Assembly (NCBI GenBank): GCA_028285185.1
Contig: JANQQD010000262.1
Location: 1 to 37,894 of the forward strand
Direction of reading: 5' to 3'
Length of the DNA: 37,894 nucleotides
Source of the DNA: Anaerolineae bacterium
GTDB lineage: Bacteria; Pseudomonadota; Alphaproteobacteria; DSM-16000; Inquilinaceae
A program made the position numbers and the translations under genes. The notes below the pieces were generated by a model. The model made no database searches and was not told the DNA's origin. It saw only the letters and a list, made by a program, of their open reading frames with translations. Positions 33,320-37,894 of this stretch are shown here, one piece after another; within the stretch, counting starts at the first letter, position 1, and every line of letters begins with the position of its first letter.

Positions 33320-33562
33320 TCACCCCAGGATCTTCAATCGAGTCACCGGCGGATGGGCCCGGCTAGAGGCACGCCGGTCAAGAGACGGTGCATCGGCCAA
33401 CTCGACCTGAAGCCCTGGGGATAGAGCGCCTAGCCCCCCTTCGGCCCCGGCGCGCTCGACACGGACATCGGCATCAAGATCTACGAACAGCTGTTCGCCA
33501 TCGCTGTCCAGGATCAACTGCAGCGGCCAGCTTTCCATGACCTCGACGATCCGGGCCCTCAT
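33320..33562 (-). CDS. Small hypothetical protein (80 residues)
   Basis: It starts at ATG 33562, with an internal ATG at 33538 as alternative. The product is acidic with alternating strands (WPLQLILDSDGEQLFVDLDA, then DVRVERAG and LSPGLQVELADA), which reads like a small beta-barrel of real coding character rather than a shadow. No signal peptide or named domain is seen. It lies 25 bp from the protease remnant on the same strand and could be a relic from the same region. Confidence 0.5.
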   Translation of the reverse strand: MRARIVEVMESWPLQLILDSDGEQLFVDLDADVRVERAGAEGGLGALSPGLQVELADAPSLDRRASSRAHPPVTRLKILG

Positions 33563-33587
33563 CGCCGACGCATACCCCGCCCTCAGC

Positions 33588-34091
33588 TCACGTCACATTC
33601 TTCCGCCGCATCATGTTGTCATAGACCGTCCGGGTGATGCGGGTCGATTTGTAGGGGCAACTGCCATAGGCATGCACGCCGATGGCATGGCGCACGCCGC
33701 GCCTGCTCCGCCAGGTCGGGCTGCCGCTCTGTCCGCCGGCGGTGTCGAGCATGTAATGGAGCCGCCGTGCCGTCACGCGGGTAATGCGTCCAGCGTTGTA
33801 CCACTGCGTGCCCGTGGGCTTGTCGCCCGGATAACCGGAATTGTTGACCAGCAAGTTGCGCAGAGAGTTGTCGCTGAGGGCGGCGAAGCCGAACCAGCCG
33901 ACCCGCCGGTAGAGATCGCCGTTGGGCAGGATGATCTCGCAGTAGTCGTACCCGACATCCCTGTTCTGGATCCAGCCGCTGACACTGCGGAACGTGGTGC
34001 CGACCCACGGGCAAGTCTGTCTCTGACACAGCGCTTGACATCGGTGCGAACACCTAGCGCGTGCCTTTGCGCAGGGTAGCGTGGGAAGAGC
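33588..34091 (-). pseudogene. 5'-truncated trypsin-like serine protease
   Basis: The frame VGTTFRSVSGWIQNRDVGYD, YCEIILPNGDLYRRVGWFGF, NNSGYPGDKPTGTQWYNAGR and DTAGGQSGSPTW, then IGVHAYGSCPYKSTRITR, is the C-terminal two thirds of a trypsin/V8-like peptidase. It includes the Asp region (GYDY) and the Ser nucleophile (GQSGSP). The N-terminal part with the catalytic His and the signal peptide is missing: upstream of about 34010 the frame is unrelated Cys/Arg-rich code and runs into the stop of the MetE-like gene with no usable start. The remnant is therefore probably not translated into an active enzyme. The deletion joint lies between 34010 and 34091. Confidence 0.75.
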
Positions 34092-35108
34092 TCAGGCCAC
34101 CTGCTGCCCCACCCGCCCCTCATACAGATCCCGCCCCGCCACCAGCGCGCGGATCTTCGCGTCAGCAATCGGGCGTTTCAGCATCCAGAAGCCGCAGTCG
34201 GGATGGATGTAGCGCACGCGGCCCGGCCCCAGCAGGGTTTCGGCGCGTTCGATCTGGCGGGCGATGTGGTCGGGGGTTTCAACCACGTTGTCCTTGATGT
34301 CGACCACGCCCAGGCCCAGGCCGATTTCGGGGCGGAGGCCGCGGAAGACCGCCAGCTCGTCCGCCGGGCGGCGTTCGCATTCCATGACGATGTGGTCGGT
34401 ATGCAGGCTGTTGAGGTACTCGATCAGCCGGCCCCAGGTGCCGTCCTGCACGCGCTGGCCGCCGTAATTGCCGAAGCAGAGATGGACGGCGGGTGTGGTG
34501 GGCACGGCGTCCAGCACCCGGTTGATGGCGGCAGCCGCCCATTCCCATTCCTCGGGATGGCCGGGCAGGTTGGCTTCGTCCAGCTGCACCACGTCGGCGT
34601 TCAGATGGCGCACCTGTTCCGCCAGCACCTCGGCGATCCCGAGCGCCAGATCCGCGACCTGGCCGTAGTGGCGGTCGATCAGTGTCTTGGCCAGCATGTG
34701 CGGGCCCGTCACCGTGAATTTCAGCGGCCGGCCAGCCAGCCCCTTGGCGCGGCTGCAGGCCAGCGGCAGGTCCAGCGTGCCATGGCCGACGGGGCCGTCG
34801 ACTACGCCCGGCGGGCGCGTGCGGAAGCCCATGCCGGCCTGGGCGCGATAGGCCATCACCTCGTCGAACTCGACTTCGGTGCGGATGCCTGACATGGGCC
34901 GCACGAAGTATTCGATCATCCCGTTGGTTTCGGGGTGGTTGATGTCGAAGCGGTAGAGCTCGCCGTCGCACACCACGTCGATGCCCGCGGCCTCTTGCGT
35001 GCCCAGCACCACGCGGGTTGCGTCGGCCAGCGCCTGTTCCGACGGACAGGCGACCAGCCAGTCCGGCACCGGATACGAGCCGACAACGGTGGTCAGGATC
35101 TGTGGCAT
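34092..35108 (-). CDS. Core MetE-type (cobalamin-independent) methionine synthase-like methyltransferase
   Basis: The product has 338 residues from ATG 35108. It corresponds only to the C-terminal catalytic barrel of MetE and lacks the N-terminal half of the 750-residue enzyme. The zinc/thiolate site is complete: His209 and Cys211 (VHLCFGN), Glu243 (VMECERR) and Cys305 (HPDCGFW). VVGSYPVP at the N-terminus and DEANLPGHPEEW are also family motifs. Proteins of this short type act as methionine synthases with other methyl donors or as other thiol methyltransferases. It is 31 bp downstream of an ABC ATPase gene on the same strand, so it is likely part of that transport operon and may process the imported compound. 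Confidence 0.88.
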   Translation of the reverse strand: MPQILTTVVGSYPVPDWLVACPSEQALADATRVVLGTQEAAGIDVVCDGELYRFDINHPETNGMIEYFVRPMSGIRTEVEFDEVMAYRAQAGMGFRTRPPGVVDGPVGHGTLDLPLACSRAKGLAGRPLKFTVTGPHMLAKTLIDRHYGQVADLALGIAEVLAEQVRHLNADVVQLDEANLPGHPEEWEWAAAAINRVLDAVPTTPAVHLCFGNYGGQRVQDGTWGRLIEYLNSLHTDHIVMECERRPADELAVFRGLRPEIGLGLGVVDIKDNVVETPDHIARQIERAETLLGPGRVRYIHPDCGFWMLKRPIADAKIRALVAGRDLYEGRVGQQVA

Positions 35109-35139
35109 GGGTTCGCTCCCTCTCTTATGGTCTTCGCGC

Positions 35140-35937
35140 TCACATCCCGAGCAGGTCGTAGATGCGGCGGGTGTAGTCGCCGAACGCGGCCGTGGATTTC
35201 AGCCCCAGATCACGTGGGTAGGGCAGGTCGACGGTGAAGGTGTCGGCCATGCGCGCAGGGCCGGCGGTCAGCACGGCCACGCGCGTGGCGATGAACACGG
35301 CTTCCTGGATGCCGTGGGTGACGAAGACAATGGTCTTGCGGCTGTCCTGCCAGATGCGCAGCAGCTCCAGGTTCATCTTCTCGCGCGTCAGCGCATCCAA
35401 GGCACCGAACGGCTCGTCCATCAGCACCAGCTTCGGGTCGTGGATGAAGGCGCGAGCGATCGCCGCGCGCTGCTGCATGCCGCCGGACAGCTCATAGGGG
35501 TACTTGTCGGCGAAGCCGGCGAGGCCGACCATGTCCAACAGGTCCAGCGCGCGCTCGCGGGCCGCGCGCATGGGCAGGCCCAGGATCTCCGCCGGCAACA
35601 GCACGTTGTCGACCACGCAGCGCCACTTCAAGAGCAGCGGCTGCTGGAAGACCATGCCGACATCGCGGCCCGCTTCAAAGGCCTCGGGGCCATAGCCAGC
35701 GCGACCGATCACCACCTCACCGCCCTCATGGCTGTGAAGGCCGGCCAGGATCTTCAAGACCGTGGACTTGCCGCAGCCGGACGGGCCGACCAGGCTGACC
35801 AGCTCACCCGCGCCGACATCCAGCGTGACATCGCTGACCGCGAGGAAGTCTTGCCCCCGCGTGCGGTAGACCTTGCGGACATTGCGCATGCGAATGAAGG
35901 GGTCCGTGACGTCGGCGCGGCTACTCAACCCGTGCAT
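35140..35937 (-). CDS. ABC transporter ATPase, SsuB/TauB/ThiZ type
   Basis: The product has 265 residues from ATG 35937, overlapping the permease gene by 17 bp. Walker A is GPSGCGKST, the Q-loop MVFQQPLLLKW, the signature LSGGMQQRAAIARAFIHDP, Walker B LVLMDEPFGALD, and the switch His is in VTHGIQEAV. The length and lack of a C-terminal regulatory domain fit the nitrate/sulfonate/taurine/pyrimidine class. It powers uptake by the adjacent permease. Confidence 0.94.
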   Translation of the reverse strand: MHGLSSRADVTDPFIRMRNVRKVYRTRGQDFLAVSDVTLDVGAGELVSLVGPSGCGKSTVLKILAGLHSHEGGEVVIGRAGYGPEAFEAGRDVGMVFQQPLLLKWRCVVDNVLLPAEILGLPMRAARERALDLLDMVGLAGFADKYPYELSGGMQQRAAIARAFIHDPKLVLMDEPFGALDALTREKMNLELLRIWQDSRKTIVFVTHGIQEAVFIATRVAVLTAGPARMADTFTVDLPYPRDLGLKSTAAFGDYTRRIYDLLGM

Positions 35938-36739
35938 CGCTGACCACGACCAGCTTTTCCAACAGCAGCACGGCGCCGTACATGAGCACGCCGATCAGTG
36001 AGACCAGGATCACGGCCATGAACATGCCGGCGGTATCCAGGAAACCCTGGCGCGACTGCATGAGATAGCCGAGCCCGCCCGAAGAGCCCATGAACTCGCC
36101 GACGATCGCCCCGGCGACGGCCAACACGGTCGCCACCTTCATGCCGGAGAAGAGATAGGGCAAGGCGCCGGGCAGCTGGATCTTCACGAAGATCTGCCAG
36201 CGGGATCCCTTCAGCGCCCGCACGAGATCCAACAGTTCGGGCTCCACTTCCCGCAATCCGCGCGCGGTCGTCAGCAGGATCGGGAAGAACGAGATGGTGA
36301 ACGCGATCACCATGTTGGGGAACAGGCCATAGCCCAGCCAGACGATGAACAGCGGCGCCATGGCCACCTTGGGGATCATGTTCAACGTCACGAGCACCGG
36401 CATGGCGGAGCGTTCCACCAGCCGGGACCAGGTGAAAGCGACAGCCAGGCCGACCCCGATCGTCACGGCCAGCAGATAGCCGCCGAACACCTCGCCCGCC
36501 GTGATCGCGATATGGCCCGGCCATTGATAGTCCGGCTGCCACAGGGTCTGCAGCGTCGCCCATGGTGTGGGCATGATGAAGGGCGGGATCTCACCCAGTA
36601 CGACGACCAGGTGCCAGAGCAGGATCAGCGCTGCGTGGCTGGCAATGCCGGGGCCCCAGCGGCGCGGCAGCGACCACGGGCCGCCGCCTGGCCGACCGTC
36701 CCCGTTGCCCTGGCCGCGATGCGCCGCTGTCTCGCTCAT
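35921..36739 (-). CDS. ABC transporter permease, SsuC/TauC/ThiX type
   Basis: The product has 272 residues from ATG 36739, chosen over the ATG at 36760; GGAGG lies 13 bases upstream of 36739, so the choice is not firm. After a Gly/Arg-rich cytoplasmic leader come about six membrane helices (ASHAALILLWHLVVVLGEIP first). The EAA-like loop LDLVRALKGSRWQIFVKIQL, then LPGALPYLFSGMKVA, is typical of this class. It is the first gene of the permease-ATPase-MetE unit and is divergent from the binding protein gene. Confidence 0.93.
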   Translation of the reverse strand: MSETAAHRGQGNGDGRPGGGPWSLPRRWGPGIASHAALILLWHLVVVLGEIPPFIMPTPWATLQTLWQPDYQWPGHIAITAGEVFGGYLLAVTIGVGLAVAFTWSRLVERSAMPVLVTLNMIPKVAMAPLFIVWLGYGLFPNMVIAFTISFFPILLTTARGLREVEPELLDLVRALKGSRWQIFVKIQLPGALPYLFSGMKVATVLAVAGAIVGEFMGSSGGLGYLMQSRQGFLDTAGMFMAVILVSLIGVLMYGAVLLLEKLVVVSDARVE

Positions 36740-36780
36740 GCGCCTGATAACGCCTCCCATCCCGCGCCGACCCTAGCAGA

Positions 36781-36819
36781 TTCACCGAATGGTGAAACTG
36801 AGCATGATGGCGGTTTCAC
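36781..36819. promoter_or_regulatory. Candidate operator in divergent transporter promoter region
   Basis: TTCACC-GAAT-GGTGAA (36781-36796) is a perfect palindrome. Its right arm continues as GTGAAAC (36792-36798), which is repeated inverted as GTTTCAC at 36813-36819. Overlapping palindromes between divergent permease and binding-protein genes suggest a dimeric regulator site. No riboswitch motif (for example a TPP-type CTGAGA core) was found. Confidence 0.45.
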
Positions 36820-36891
36820 GTGCGCGCGATCTCCACTACCTTTGCGTTGGTATACGAAGCCTCGCGTCAATGGGCAAATAGGGGGGAATTC

Positions 36892-37890
36892 ATGGTCACC
36901 GGAGTCAAGCTCACCGCCGCCGTCTTCACCGCAGCCGCCGTCAGCGTGGCGAGCCCAATATCCGCGGCCGCACAGGACGATGTCACCCTGATGCTGAACT
37001 GGACGGCCGGCGGTGACCATGCGCCGATCTACTGGGCAGCGGCCCAGGGCTGGTATGCCGAAGCCGGCATCGATCTGGAGATCGAAGAGGGCCGCGGCTC
37101 CGGCGCCTCGGTGCAGAGCGTGGGCGTCGGCGCGGTGGAGCTGGGCATCGCCGACATGCCGACGGTCTTGAATGGCCGCGGCGCGGGCGCCGATGTGGTG
37201 GCGGTGATGGCGCTCTACGTCAACTCCCCCTACGGCGTCTACTGGCTGCTGAGCTCGGGTATCGAGAGCTATGAAGACCTGGCGGGCAAGAGCATCGGCA
37301 ACCCGCCGTTCGATGCGGCCCGCCAGATGTGGCCGGCGATTGCGGCGGCCATCGGTGTCGAGCCGGATACGGTTGAATTCGTGAACATTGCGCCTGAGGC
37401 CAAGGTGGCTTCGCTGCAGTCCGGCGTGATCGACGCGACCACGCATTTCTACAACGTGCATTACATCTACGAACGCATCTTCGGCGACGATCTGGGGTTC
37501 GTGGCGCTGCGCGACATCGGCTTCAATCCCTACGGCAACGCCATCATCGCCCACGGGGCCTTCCTGGAGCAGTCGCCGGATCTCGCCCGCGCCTTCGTGG
37601 AGGTGACGCAGCGCGCCTATGCCGCCTGTCTGGCCGACCCTGCCCCGTGCGTGGCCGAACTGGCATCCGCGGCCAGCCAGCGGGAAGACGACGTGATGGC
37701 GAACTGGGAATTGGTGGTGGAGCTGATGACCGGCCCGGACGCCGGCACCGCCCCGCTCGGCCATTTCGATCCGGCGCGGATGCAGGAGACGTACAACTTC
37801 GTCGCCGCGTCGTTCGAGTTCGACGCCTTCGCGGTGGAGGACGCGTACACCAACGGCCTGCTGGACGAGACCGTGGTGATGCCGGAGTAA
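36892..37890 (+). CDS. NMT1/THI5-like ABC transporter substrate-binding protein
   Basis: The product has 332 residues from ATG 36892, with AGGGGGGA four bases upstream. The signal peptide is about 1-27 (MVTGVKLTAAVFTAAAVSVA, cleavage near SAAAQ). The mature start VTLMLNWTAGGDHAPIYWAA, then GWYAEAGIDLEIEEGRGSG, VELGIADMPTVLNGRGAG and YEDLAGKSIGNPPFDAARQM, is the pattern of NMT1-like proteins that bind thiamine precursors, nitrate, sulfonates or other small anions. The protein is periplasmic. Divergent from and partnered with the permease/ATPase/core-MetE unit. The substrate is unknown; the MetE-like partner hints at a methylated or sulfur-containing compound. Confidence 0.92.
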   Translation: MVTGVKLTAAVFTAAAVSVASPISAAAQDDVTLMLNWTAGGDHAPIYWAAAQGWYAEAGIDLEIEEGRGSGASVQSVGVGAVELGIADMPTVLNGRGAGADVVAVMALYVNSPYGVYWLLSSGIESYEDLAGKSIGNPPFDAARQMWPAIAAAIGVEPDTVEFVNIAPEAKVASLQSGVIDATTHFYNVHYIYERIFGDDLGFVALRDIGFNPYGNAIIAHGAFLEQSPDLARAFVEVTQRAYAACLADPAPCVAELASAASQREDDVMANWELVVELMTGPDAGTAPLGHFDPARMQETYNFVAASFEFDAFAVEDAYTNGLLDETVVMPE

Positions 37891-37894
37891 GCGG

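Noticed and set aside
36761-36891. TPP riboswitch upstream of the NMT1-like gene
   Set aside because: The leader lacks the CTGAGA core and the expected helices; only palindromic operator-like repeats are seen.

Overview
The window is GC-rich, densely coded DNA typical of an alphaproteobacterium, probably of the Rhodospirillales type. This rests on GC content, an alphaproteobacterial-style GtsABC sugar transporter, a core-type MetE and a candidate sRNA with repeated anti-Shine-Dalgarno motifs. I cannot name a genus. No rRNA, tRNA or CRISPR array was found.

Region 1 (1-8752, all minus strand) is an accessory cluster. It holds two paralogous giant proteins of the DUF6603 type (one cut by the left edge), a protein with a possible His/Cys caspase-like dyad, and a protein whose core resembles the Bacillus Tgl transglutaminase. 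The two DUF6603 genes share a perfect 90-bp block. Two transcription units are likely: Tgl-like then DUF6603-B, and His/Cys then DUF6603-A.

Region 2 (8753-14800) is a decayed integrative element. It has a P4-type tyrosine integrase, a small unknown gene, an AlpA-like regulator and a D5-type primase/helicase, all on the minus strand. Beyond the primase come iteron-like GACAGTTT repeats (possible origin), an HNH endonuclease pseudogene and about 1.4 kb with nothing recognisable. On the integrase side are GGGGTAAC repeats and a terminator-ended candidate sRNA.

Region 3 (14814-23598) is the most notable part: a probable dissimilatory iodate reductase locus. In transcription order it runs di-haem peroxidase, di-haem peroxidase, Tat-exported Rieske subunit, molybdopterin catalytic subunit and a large HEAT-repeat protein. 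A pseudoazurin-like cupredoxin diverges from it. The intergenic region contains a perfect FNR/Anr box and two Fur-like boxes. The inferred flow is quinol or cytochrome electrons to the cupredoxin, then the Rieske subunit, then the Mo catalytic subunit, with the peroxidases removing H2O2. The integrase next door fits the reported occurrence of idr genes in genomic islands.

Region 4 (23548-29438, minus) has a Mug-type DNA glycosylase, a lipoprotein, an orphan CdiI-like immunity protein and a glucose/mannose-type ABC transporter operon.

Region 5 (29763-34091) is mixed: a haemerythrin, a Cys-rich secreted protein, a DHFR-like reductase, a DUF2975/HTH pair with a perfect 20-bp palindrome upstream, two unknowns and a 5'-truncated trypsin-like protease pseudogene.

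Region 6 (34092-37890) pairs a core-MetE methyltransferase with an NMT1/SsuBC-type ABC transporter, whose binding protein is divergently transcribed across a palindromic operator candidate.
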